From positions 62,001 through 126,000 of the forward strand of contig CAWDNZ010000004.1 of assembly GCA_963803845.1 (NCBI GenBank): a stretch of 64,000 nt of DNA, given 5' to 3'. Below, piece after piece: positions 1-6,648 of this stretch (the first letter of the stretch is position 1; each line of letters opens with the position of its first letter). The stretch comes from JABDIY01 sp963803845. Its GTDB lineage: Bacteria; Actinomycetota; Acidimicrobiia; Acidimicrobiales; SZUA-35. Both the position numbers and the translations under genes were made by a program. The notes under the pieces are model-generated. The model saw only the letters and a list, made by a program, of their open reading frames with translations, did no database searches and was not told where the DNA came from.

Positions 1-230
1 ACAACGTCATCGGCGTGGGCGTTCAGCCGGGAGTAGCGCGCCGGAACGTATGCGTCGGGGTTTGAGTTGCCGAAGCCGACGAGATCGAATAGGACCCTGC
101 GGTAGCCCGTGAACTGGGATGCCACCGCTTCCCACATCGACTGGTCACAGCCGAAACCGTGAGAAAAAACTATCGGCTGGGAATCTTCATGACCGTGAAT
201 TGATACGGCATGTCGTTCTGCTGCTCCCAC
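1..230 (-). CDS. alpha/beta hydrolase, RsbQ-like, 3' end beyond window
   Basis: Reading leftwards from a GTG at 230, about 76 codons are visible before the window edge. The segment HGFGCDQSMW is the oxyanion-hole region of alpha/beta hydrolases of the RsbQ type, and it is followed by the typical LFDLVGFGNS strand-turn. RsbQ in Bacillus supports the stress phosphatase RsbP; related plant proteins bind small signal molecules. The nucleophile serine, acid and histidine lie outside the window, so activity cannot be judged. GTG 230 is the first in-frame start after an in-frame TAG. The gene lies about 56 bases downstream of the BTAD regulator on the same strand, so the two may be co-transcribed. 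Family call is firm; physiological role is inference. Confidence 0.75.
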   Translation of the reverse strand, partial: MGAAERHAVSIHGHEDSQPIVFSHGFGCDQSMWEAVASQFTGYRRVLFDLVGFGNSNPDAYVPARYSRLNAHADDV

Positions 231-286
231 CTCTTCATCCTATGGTGGAGGTTGCGAGAAGGCAGCACAGAGGTCTTGAAGGCCGC

Positions 287-1045
287 TCAGGTGCTGGGAG
301 CGACGGGAAGGCCGTGGCCCTCGAGGAGTTGTTGCTCAAGCCACAGCAGTTCGTCGGCGGCTGCCACACCCACCTCGGCCAGAACGGTGCGGAGCCGGCC
401 GCACGCCCGCAGGGCCTCCACCCGCCGATCGCAGGCAGCCAACGCCTCGATCAGCAAATACCAGAGATGCTCCCGGTACGGGTGTTCCTCCACCGCCACC
501 TCCAACTCGGCGACCACAAGTTCGTGGTTGCCCAGCGCCATCTCGGCTTCCATGCTGAGCTCCATCGCCGCCAAACGCAGTTCGCCGAGCCGGTACGCCT
601 CCAGCCGGAAGGTTTCGTCGTCGGCCAGGTCGCCGAAGGGACGCCCCCGCCACAGGTGCAGAGCCTCCCGGCAGATCCGCTGGCACTCCTCCGGGTCCGC
701 CTTCGCGGCGATCGCCCGACCCAGGAGCGTCTCGAAGCGCACCGCGTCGATGTCCTGGCCTCCGATTTCCAGTCCATAAGCATGGTCGGTCCGTGGGATC
801 GCATCGGCGCCCAAAATTTGACGAAGATTGGAAATGTAGGACTGCAACGTGTTGTCCGCCGACTCCGGGGGATGGTCACCCCAGAGGGCCTGGTGCAGAT
901 GGTCGACCGGTACCGCTTGGCCGGCCCCCATGGCGAGAGCGCCGAGTACCACCCGGGCCTGCGGGCCGCCAACCGACCTTGGGCCCGCGGGGGTTATCAC
1001 ATCGATCGGTCCGAGGACTCGAATGACCCACTCTTTGGCCTTCAC
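287..1045 (-). CDS. SARP-type transcriptional regulator with BTAD domain
   Basis: The 252-residue protein has an N-terminal OmpR-like winged helix (about residues 8-100, with the segment ALWGDHPPESADNTLQSYIS typical of SARP regulators) followed by a bacterial transcriptional activation domain (about 105-245, EALHLWRGRPFGDL and EHPYREHLWYLLIEAL). This is the short SARP architecture (AfsR/DnrI type) without an NB-ARC ATPase. Such proteins activate nearby genes, often in secondary metabolism, but no biosynthetic cluster is visible here. It is divergent from the repeat membrane protein gene at 1203 and upstream of the hydrolase at 230, which are the obvious candidate targets. Target assignment is inference. 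Confidence 0.88.
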   Translation of the reverse strand: MKAKEWVIRVLGPIDVITPAGPRSVGGPQARVVLGALAMGAGQAVPVDHLHQALWGDHPPESADNTLQSYISNLRQILGADAIPRTDHAYGLEIGGQDIDAVRFETLLGRAIAAKADPEECQRICREALHLWRGRPFGDLADDETFRLEAYRLGELRLAAMELSMEAEMALGNHELVVAELEVAVEEHPYREHLWYLLIEALAACDRRVEALRACGRLRTVLAEVGVAAADELLWLEQQLLEGHGLPVAPST

Positions 1046-1202
1046 GGCGCTTCCTCTCTGCTTTCAGTATCCACCATGAGATCTCCATGTACAGATCCAG
1101 AAGTCCCAATGTCAGCGTGAAGCCCGCGTGCTACGGACACCAACCGCTCGGGAGGACAATCTAATTGAAAGAGAAGATTCCAAATAACCGAAAGGAGTTG
1201 AA

Positions 1203-2093
1203 ATGAAGCTGTACGAACGTCCAAAGATTGAAAAGACACTTGACCGGCTTCCCGAGATGCCGGAAGGGGTAGTTGTTCCTGATGACATCAGCGGACTTCA
1301 GCCCCCGACGGAACTGAAATCGACCGCAGGAGCGTATCGGTGGATGCGGTGGCTCGCCGCCATCGTCGTGCTCGGCGCCTTCGGTGTAATGGCAGCAGTG
1401 CTGTTCACTGGCGGCGACAATGCGACCGAGATCGCTCAGGTTGAAGAGCTTGGCTCGGATCGACATCTGGCCACACTGGCTGATCTGACGACTGGTCAGG
1501 TTGCCACTAGCTACATGGCGACCTACGGGACCGACAACCCCACATTCGTCACCGCCGCCGCACCCGCCTTGGGTTCGGATCGGCACCTGGCCACATTGGC
1601 TGATCAGAGTGCGGCACACACCGTCAACTACATGGCGCTGTACGGGACCGACAACCCCGTATTCGTCCAGGCGACGACCGCTGCACCAGCGACCCCGGAT
1701 ACTTCTGACCTGGGCTTCAGTGCCGTCCAGGCGACGACCGCTGCACCGGTGTTCCCGGATAGTCCTGACCTGGGCTTCAGCAACGTCCAGACGACGACCA
1801 CCGCGCCGGCACTGGGTTCGGACCGGCATCTGGCCACATTGGCTGATCAGTCGGCTGGCGCAATCGCCACCGGCGAGTACATGGCGCTGTACGGGACCGA
1901 CAACCCCGTCTTCGTTGGGCCGGCTCCCGCTGCAACGGTCAGCGCCGTCCCGGGTACTTCTGATCTGGGCTTCAGCGCCGTCCCGAACACCAGTGACAAC
2001 ATGGCGATGTATGGGACCGACAACCCCGTATTCGTCGAGCCAGCGCCTGAGCTCCGCTCCGGTCACATCCTCGTTGGGACGGGATCGGACTAA
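1203..2093 (+). CDS. single-pass membrane protein with short repeated motifs, unknown function
   Basis: No family is recognised. The 296-residue protein has a charged cytoplasmic N-terminus (1-45), one hydrophobic segment (about 49-69) and a long exterior region built of three recurring motifs. Motif A, LGSDRHLATLAD, occurs at 83-94, 123-134 and 204-215. Motif B, YMALYGTDNPVFV, occurs at 104-116, 143-155, 226-238 and, as NMAMYGTDNPVFV, 266-278. Motif C, (T/S)xDLGFSxVQ, occurs near 167-176, 187-196 and 252-261. The joins are rich in Ala, Thr and Pro. The start is supported by AAAGGAG seven bases upstream of the ATG. It is divergent from the BTAD regulator and ends before a strong hairpin. It could be an envelope protein or a carrier of repeated peptides; function is unknown. 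Confidence 0.8.
   Translation: MKLYERPKIEKTLDRLPEMPEGVVVPDDISGLQPPTELKSTAGAYRWMRWLAAIVVLGAFGVMAAVLFTGGDNATEIAQVEELGSDRHLATLADLTTGQVATSYMATYGTDNPTFVTAAAPALGSDRHLATLADQSAAHTVNYMALYGTDNPVFVQATTAAPATPDTSDLGFSAVQATTAAPVFPDSPDLGFSNVQTTTTAPALGSDRHLATLADQSAGAIATGEYMALYGTDNPVFVGPAPAATVSAVPGTSDLGFSAVPNTSDNMAMYGTDNPVFVEPAPELRSGHILVGTGSD
1449..2036 (+). repeat. intragenic direct repeats in the membrane protein gene
   Basis: Three copies of a 36-base unit (1449-1484, 1569-1604, 1812-1847) encode motif A, and four copies of a 39-base unit (1512-1550, 1629-1667, 1878-1916, 1998-2036) encode motif B. Copies are similar at the DNA level, differing mainly at third positions, which points to duplication followed by purifying selection. 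Spacing between A and B units varies, so this is not a simple tandem array. Confidence 0.85.
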
Positions 2094-2116
2094 CTAGCTC
2101 CCTAAAACATCCATCT

Positions 2117-2152
2117 GTGCGGCGCCCCGAACCGCAGGCCGAGGCGCCGCAC
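2117..2152. terminator. bidirectional hairpin between convergent genes
   Basis: A perfect 10-base inverted repeat, GTGCGGCGCC (2117-2126) and GGCGCCGCAC (2143-2152), encloses a 16-base loop. It lies between the stop of the repeat protein gene at 2093 and the stop of the convergent lipoprotein gene at 2201. There is no strong T tract, as is common for actinobacterial terminators. The terminator role is inferred from position and stem strength. Confidence 0.6.
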
Positions 2153-2200
2153 CTTCGCGTTTCTTGGCAGCATCGCAAGATCCCGAGGCCGACCTAGCGT

Positions 2201-4234
2201 TCAGAGGGCAGGGGTGCCGACGAGCAGCTGGATCGAGCTGGGCTCGGCTTCGTCGAATTGACCGGGCTGCCAGATCGTACGACCGATAATTACGGCGTTA
2301 TCACCCACTACGAGCTGCTGGTTTGATCCCTGATCGGCCACGGGAGCCGGCGTCATCTCGAACCACGCTCCCTCGGGCGTCTTCAGGAACAGCACGTTGT
2401 TCACTTGATGGTCCAGCGCCTGACTCTGTGCGTCATAGGCGGCATAGACATCCTCGTCGGGGATCTTCAGCACCTGCTGGCCGTTGGCATCCCAGAACCA
2501 GGTGGCCCCGTCCGCGTAGGTCACCGGTTGAGCACCACCTGGATCGGCGTTCTCAATCTGATCCCAGGTGAGCGCCAAAACCACGACACCGGTGATGTCA
2601 TCGATGATCTGGACCGCAAAATCCGGGCCGAAGCGGGCAGTCCGGCCCCCCACCGTGATGTCCAGCGAGGCGGAGGCGTCGGCCGAATAGACCGTGCCGG
2701 AGACAACGGTGCCGAACGGACCGGCCCCGATCAGGTCAAGCCACGCCTCGCGGCCATCGCTTTGTACCCCGATCGCCAATTCTTCACGCCACGTCAACCC
2801 GTCACTGGACGCCACGACCGTTGGGTAACCGGGCCCTGCCCCCAACGCCGCCAGACCATCCGGCGGGGCCGAGACTTGGCTCACGCTCTCGGGGCCTATC
2901 GTGCCGATGTTCTCCCACGATTGCCCGTCATCGGAGACCCAGGCCATCCGGTTGCTTCCGCCGTCGTAGTGCTCGACCACGGTGAGAACGAAACGTCCGT
3001 CCACCGCGCTCACCGCCTCGAGATGGGTGTTGGGAGCGAGATTGAGCGTCTGGGCCTCCCAGGTGACTGAGTCAGAGCTGAACAGCACGACGGTTTCCGT
3101 GGGATGGGTCTCGTGGGGTTCGACGCGTGCCTCCCAGAATCGGTTGATCAGATCGTCCCACTCGTTCCAGGTGAGGGAAAGCACGATCTCGCCGGTTTGA
3201 TTGTCCACGAACCGCGGGCCGGGACCCCGGTAGAGCTCGTCGAGCCCGCCGCTGATCACCTCGCCCGAATCGAGACGCACGATCTCGAAGGTCCCGTTGG
3301 CGTCGTCGATGGTGATCCTGAACCCTCCGTACTCGAGTGACGGTGGCGAGGTCAGCGGGTCTGCCGGCACCGACAACGGAAGCGGGCTGGACTGCGGATA
3401 CAGGTCACTCCAGCGCTCCCACGGCACTTCGGTCAGGACATCGCCGGTCGTGGGGTCATAGAGGATTTGGCCAGTTTCACTCCACCGATAGATGTCTGAG
3501 GTCGGACCGCTGGTGACAACCCGGCCGGTCGCCTCGTCAGTTACCACATAGGTTCCAACGTTGTCATCGATCTCGATTCGAAAGCCGCCGGTTGTCAGGA
3601 TGGTTGACTGGACCGGCTCGTAGGGTTCCCGGTCCCCCGCCAAGACCAGCCCGGCGTCGGTGGCGGCCGCCCCATACAAATAGAGCGACGAACCGGGGTC
3701 CGCTGGCAACCCCAACTCCCTGACTTGCCACCCCGAACCCTCGTCTATCCACAGGCGGGGAGCGCCGGGGCCGAACCGGTTGGCAGTCGTTCCCAGGCCG
3801 ACCAGACGATCGCCCACGGGCAGCACCTGATTCAACCATGCGTCGGGCAGCAACATCTCGGTTTGTTCCCAGGTGATGGTGTCAGCAGATTTCCATTGGA
3901 TGACGGTCTGACCGCCACTCTCGGGGTCCCAGTCCACGGCGGTGGCCACGAACCGCCCGTCGACGGCCGCCAGCGAGATGAGCCAAGCGCCCGTCGTCTC
4001 CCGCTCCAGTTCCACGGTCCGCCACTCCATGGGCTGGACAGGGAGCCGAGCAACAACCTGAACCTCGGTGGCGCCCAAGGCGGCGACCGCGTCTGCCGTA
4101 GTGACCGGTGCAGTGGTGGCGACGGTGATCGTGGTAGCGGCATCGGGCTGGCTATCGTCGGCGACGCAGCCAGCCGATGCCGCAACAAGGACGACGGCTG
4201 CCGCAACGGTGAGAACTGATCGATGGCCGGCCAT
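2201..4234 (-). CDS. large repeat-containing lipoprotein, unknown function
   Basis: The 677-residue product begins with a lipoprotein signal peptide: MAGHRSVLTV, a hydrophobic core, and lipobox SAGC with the acylated Cys at 23. It is therefore expected on the outer face of the membrane. The mature part contains three imperfect modules, each pairing a (G)GFRIxIDDxxGT strand pattern (near residues 216, 301 and 528) with a TGEIVLSLTWNEWDDL-like segment. Phrases such as SSDSVTWE and SDDGQSWENI resemble blades of exo-sialidase/BNR-type beta-propellers, though this is only a resemblance. No catalytic residues are recognised. Its stop faces the repeat membrane protein gene; upstream lies a divergent intergenic region with a dispersed hairpin. 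Confidence 0.75.
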   Translation of the reverse strand: MAGHRSVLTVAAAVVLVAASAGCVADDSQPDAATTITVATTAPVTTADAVAALGATEVQVVARLPVQPMEWRTVELERETTGAWLISLAAVDGRFVATAVDWDPESGGQTVIQWKSADTITWEQTEMLLPDAWLNQVLPVGDRLVGLGTTANRFGPGAPRLWIDEGSGWQVRELGLPADPGSSLYLYGAAATDAGLVLAGDREPYEPVQSTILTTGGFRIEIDDNVGTYVVTDEATGRVVTSGPTSDIYRWSETGQILYDPTTGDVLTEVPWERWSDLYPQSSPLPLSVPADPLTSPPSLEYGGFRITIDDANGTFEIVRLDSGEVISGGLDELYRGPGPRFVDNQTGEIVLSLTWNEWDDLINRFWEARVEPHETHPTETVVLFSSDSVTWEAQTLNLAPNTHLEAVSAVDGRFVLTVVEHYDGGSNRMAWVSDDGQSWENIGTIGPESVSQVSAPPDGLAALGAGPGYPTVVASSDGLTWREELAIGVQSDGREAWLDLIGAGPFGTVVSGTVYSADASASLDITVGGRTARFGPDFAVQIIDDITGVVVLALTWDQIENADPGGAQPVTYADGATWFWDANGQQVLKIPDEDVYAAYDAQSQALDHQVNNVLFLKTPEGAWFEMTPAPVADQGSNQQLVVGDNAVIIGRTIWQPGQFDEAEPSSIQLLVGTPAL

Positions 4235-4317
4235 AGGCTCATCGTCCGCTTGCGTACTGTGCAGGAGCAGAGCCGAAGGTCAGCAAATGCGTCGGAGATT
4301 CTGCGGGCATCTATTGG

Positions 4318-4333
4318 GTGCCCTGGAGGGCAC
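4318..4333. repeat. dispersed palindrome, copy 1
   Basis: The sequence GTGCCCTGGAGGGCAC is a perfect inverted repeat with seven-base arms. The identical 16-mer occurs at 47140-47155 and a variant at 46612-46627. This copy lies in the divergent region between the lipoprotein gene (start 4234) and the DksA-like gene (start 4418), so it is not simply a terminator of a convergent pair. It may be a small REP-like element or a protein binding site. Confidence 0.6.
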
Positions 4334-4417
4334 TGGGAGCTACGGATTTCGGTTGAAAACGGGTGCGGTCAAGCGAGCCCGCGAATTGGGGCGCCTCGGA
4401 TCGGGTAAGAATGGGGA

Positions 4418-4747
4418 ATGGACACCGCCAAGTTGACCGAAACACTGCAGGCCCGACAGCAAGAGATCGAGACGCAAATGGAGTCCCTGGTCACCGGGGC
4501 AGCCGTCTCGACGGCGGGAGGGATTTCCTTTGGTAAACGGGTAGGCGAAGGAACCGCCATCGCCGTGGAGCGAATGACCGAAGTCAACCTTCACAGCGGC
4601 CTGCAAGCCGAGCTGGGAACCGTCACCGCCGCCCTGGCCAAGCTCGAAGACGGCACCTACGGCACCTGCGAAATATGTGGCGAACCGATCAGCGAAGCCC
4701 GACTCGCCGCGCTCCCGTGGGCGATCAGTTGCATCGACTGTTCATAG
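4418..4747 (+). CDS. DksA/TraR-family C4 zinc finger protein
   Basis: The 109-residue protein has an N-terminal coiled-coil region (about 3-28 and 52-78) and a C-terminal zinc finger with Cys84, Cys87, Cys105 and Cys108, including the typical YGTCEICGEPI and CIDCS. This is the DksA/TraR fold. In proteobacteria these proteins enter the RNA polymerase secondary channel; small actinobacterial members are mostly uncharacterised. The tip of the coiled coil lacks an obvious DxxDxA motif, so DksA-like activity with ppGpp should not be assumed. An AT-rich TAAGAAT sits only five bases before the ATG at 4418, which hints at a leaderless transcript. Confidence 0.88.
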   Translation: MDTAKLTETLQARQQEIETQMESLVTGAAVSTAGGISFGKRVGEGTAIAVERMTEVNLHSGLQAELGTVTAALAKLEDGTYGTCEICGEPISEARLAALPWAISCIDCS

Positions 4748-4791
4748 AACGGCCGGATTCCTCCGGACAGTGATCGAGATCGCCGAGGAGT

Positions 4792-5088
4792 TCACACCGT
4801 CGACTGATTCACCACGGATTGCAATGCCGCTACATGGGCATCGAAGGCAGCTCGACCTTCCCTGGTGACCATGAACCAGGTCTTCCCCCCGCGGCCCACC
4901 TTGCTCTTGCGTGACTTCACGTAACCCGCTTCGGCCAGGGCGCTCATTTGCTTGGACAGGTCTGCATCCTTCACGCCCAAGTGGTCACGCAGGAAGCCAA
5001 ACTCGACCCACTCGGTTCCGGCCAGCACCGCCATGGCGCCCAGACGCTTCGGCGCATGGATTACCGGATCGAGATCGCTGATACTCAC
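4792..5088 (-). CDS. winged-helix transcriptional regulator (MarR/ArsR-like)
   Basis: A 98-residue protein starts at GTG 5088, overlapping the stop of the upstream membrane protein gene (GTGA), so the two are translationally coupled. Residues 10-75 form a winged helix: VIHAPKRLGAMAVL, then FGFLRDHLGVKDADLSKQM, then a wing with RKSKVGRGGKTWFMVT. This matches the small transcriptional regulators with the 'winged helix DNA-binding domain' annotation, often paired with membrane proteins. The longer in-frame extension to 5445 is rejected because it only reads the membrane protein gene in another frame. It probably represses its own operon through the palindrome at 5565-5580; that target is inference. 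Confidence 0.85.
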   Translation of the reverse strand: MSISDLDPVIHAPKRLGAMAVLAGTEWVEFGFLRDHLGVKDADLSKQMSALAEAGYVKSRKSKVGRGGKTWFMVTREGRAAFDAHVAALQSVVNQSTV

Positions 5089-5540
5089 GGCGCCACCAGA
5101 GCACTGACCGCCGCCCGCCACCGCACGTGGAAGAAGATGCCGCCGATTGCAACGAGCGGGAAGGCGACAATGCCGGCCAAGATGAAGCTCACTCCGAAAC
5201 CCAGGCCGAGGACGATGGCGGACACGATGCCAGCCCCCAGCGCATAGAACAAGAAGAGGCGATTCAACGAAGCCGGCATGTTGGTAAGCCGGGGTTGGAC
5301 ACGTCGACGGCGCACAACGGTGCCTATGAGAATTGCGATGCCCAGCACGTACCCAATAGTTGCCACGATGCTCACTACGGGCGACTCGAGCTCGAACGAG
5401 GCGAGAAAGACGCCGACGAGCAGACCAATGACTGGCCATACCCACAAGGGGTCTTTGGCCGCCTCTACGAATCCCACCATTTCGAGGCTTTTGAGTTCTG
5501 CCAGTTCAGCTGCCGCTTCTACCTGAGTTCTATTTTCCAT
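5085..5540 (-). CDS. four-helix membrane protein partnered with winged-helix regulator
   Basis: The 151-residue product starts at ATG 5540. After a short polar N-terminus (MENRTQVEAAAELAELKSLE) it has four hydrophobic segments at about 30-48, 52-74, 95-117 and 120-140, separated by a basic loop (VRRRRVQPRL). No enzyme motif is seen. The arrangement of a small multi-pass membrane protein followed by an overlapping winged-helix gene is common in actinobacteria, but the function is unknown. The promoter directly precedes the start codon, so translation is probably leaderless. An upstream in-frame ATG at 5639 would place the promoter inside the gene and is rejected. Confidence 0.8.
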   Translation of the reverse strand: MENRTQVEAAAELAELKSLEMVGFVEAAKDPLWVWPVIGLLVGVFLASFELESPVVSIVATIGYVLGIAILIGTVVRRRRVQPRLTNMPASLNRLFLFYALGAGIVSAIVLGLGFGVSFILAGIVAFPLVAIGGIFFHVRWRAAVSALVAP

Positions 5541-5547
5541 AGTGTAA

Positions 5548-5580
5548 AGTATAACGACTCGTTTCCACTTTGGCAAGTGG
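5548..5580 (-). promoter_or_regulatory. leaderless sigma-A type promoter overlapped by a 16-bp palindrome
   Basis: On the minus strand, TTGCCA (5571-5576) and TATACT (5548-5553) are separated by exactly 17 bases. Only seven bases separate TATACT from the ATG at 5540, so the transcript should begin at or next to the start codon. The perfect inverted repeat CCACTTTGGCAAGTGG (plus strand, 5565-5580) covers the -35 box, a position fitting repression. The winged-helix protein encoded by the second gene is the natural candidate binder. Confidence 0.75.
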
Positions 5581-5725
5581 TCGTTGGAAACGGCCTCGAA
5601 GTATGAGCCAGTCTGACTCGCGCCGCAGGGTGGATCCACGGGCGACGGCCAGGATCAACAGCTCGAAGTCACCCGTTCAGCATTGCGTGGCCTGACGAAC
5701 AGGACGTCCGGTGGAATCCCGCCGC

Positions 5726-6115
5726 CTAGTGGCCGTCGTATTCCTCGTCGGTCACTTTTCGGGGCTCCCACTGTGTGGCGCCTCCCGTGGTAAGCGACAG
5801 ATGGGTCATGTGCGAATGGGCGCTCGCACCATGCCAGTGGAGCTCGTCCGGCGGTGCGTACACCACGTCACCAGTTGCTATCTCCGCTCTCTCACCAGCG
5901 GCATTCTGCACCAGCCCCTTGCCCGCCAACACGTACAACACCTGACCGTTCGGGTGGCGATGCCAATCGGTGCGGGCACCAGGGTGGAAGTGGACCTCCA
6001 GCGCATTCAAACCGTCGGCATCAACATTGCTGAGCGGTCCGAACTCTACATGGCCGGTGAAATTCTCCGCCGGTGCTGAAATACGGTCGATCTGGTCCGA
6101 AGGGGTGTGCTCCAT
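5726..6115 (-). CDS. small cupin-domain protein
   Basis: The 129-residue protein is a single-domain cupin. Motif 1 reads GARTDWHRHPNGQVLYVLAGKG, with both metal-binding histidines but Gln in the usual Glu position. Motif 2 reads GDVVYAPPDELHWHGA, with the third histidine. It probably binds a divalent metal and acts on or senses a small molecule. Similar proteins are often annotated as carboxymuconolactone decarboxylase-associated or quercetinase-like cupins, but no substrate is implied here. It stands alone between the membrane protein operon and the UspA/ATPase operon. Confidence 0.85.
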   Translation of the reverse strand: MEHTPSDQIDRISAPAENFTGHVEFGPLSNVDADGLNALEVHFHPGARTDWHRHPNGQVLYVLAGKGLVQNAAGERAEIATGDVVYAPPDELHWHGASAHSHMTHLSLTTGGATQWEPRKVTDEEYDGH

Positions 6116-6158
6116 CGCTCGATCCTAGGTGAACACAGGCAGCGGTTGAAAGGCCGAG

Positions 6159-6638
6159 TCAGGATGGGGCGGGCGGAACGATCAGCAATGGAGTGTCGAG
6201 ATGGTGCGCGGCATAGGTAGTGACCGAACCGAGAAGCAGACCACGGAAGCCGCCCAGGCCTCGCGATCCGAGCACGACCAGTTCGGCCGGCCGGCCGTTG
6301 GTGTGACGCGCAGCCCGGATGATCTCTTCGCCGTAATGCCCGACCGCAACGACACGTTGGACATTGACGGAGAACCCGCCGTCATAGGTCGCCTCGATTG
6401 CCGACATTTCCGCCTTGAGGAATTGTTCGCCGGCCCGGCGCACCACGTCCAGGTCAACCCGGGAGCGGAACTGGGCGCCCGGCGCTACCGGTGAGGCAAC
6501 CACGTGGAGGGCAACAACGTCAACCTGCCGCCAGCCTGCTTCACGTACGGCTTCAGCGAAGGCCGCCCGGGACGTTTCCGAACCGTCCAGTCCAACGAGG
6601 ATGTAACCCATGATGCTCGCTTGTGTTGTTGGTTTCAC
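6159..6638 (-). CDS. universal stress protein (UspA family)
   Basis: The protein has one Usp domain. The N-terminal strand ILVGLDGSETS carries the Asp of the nucleotide site, and the C-terminal GSRGLGGFRGLLLGSVT matches the G-2x-G-9x-G(S/T) ATP-binding motif, so an ATP-binding type is likely. The start is taken as GTG 6638 because AGGAGG lies six bases before it, overlapping the stop codon of the ATPase gene. A start at ATG 6611 would remove nine residues not needed by the fold. Coupling to a cation ATPase suggests a shared stress or ion-homeostasis role, which is inference. Confidence 0.9.
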   Translation of the reverse strand: MKPTTQASIMGYILVGLDGSETSRAAFAEAVREAGWRQVDVVALHVVASPVAPGAQFRSRVDLDVVRRAGEQFLKAEMSAIEATYDGGFSVNVQRVVAVGHYGEEIIRAARHTNGRPAELVVLGSRGLGGFRGLLLGSVTTYAAHHLDTPLLIVPPAPS

Positions 6639-6648
6639 CCAGAACCTC

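Noticed and set aside
119..1120. 333-codon plus-strand frame over the BTAD gene
   Set aside because: It is the antisense shadow of a well-supported SARP/BTAD protein and shows no domain of its own.
4792..5445. 217-codon version of the winged-helix gene
   Set aside because: The first 119 codons only read the membrane protein gene in another frame; the GTG at 5088 overlaps the membrane gene stop and fits the fold.
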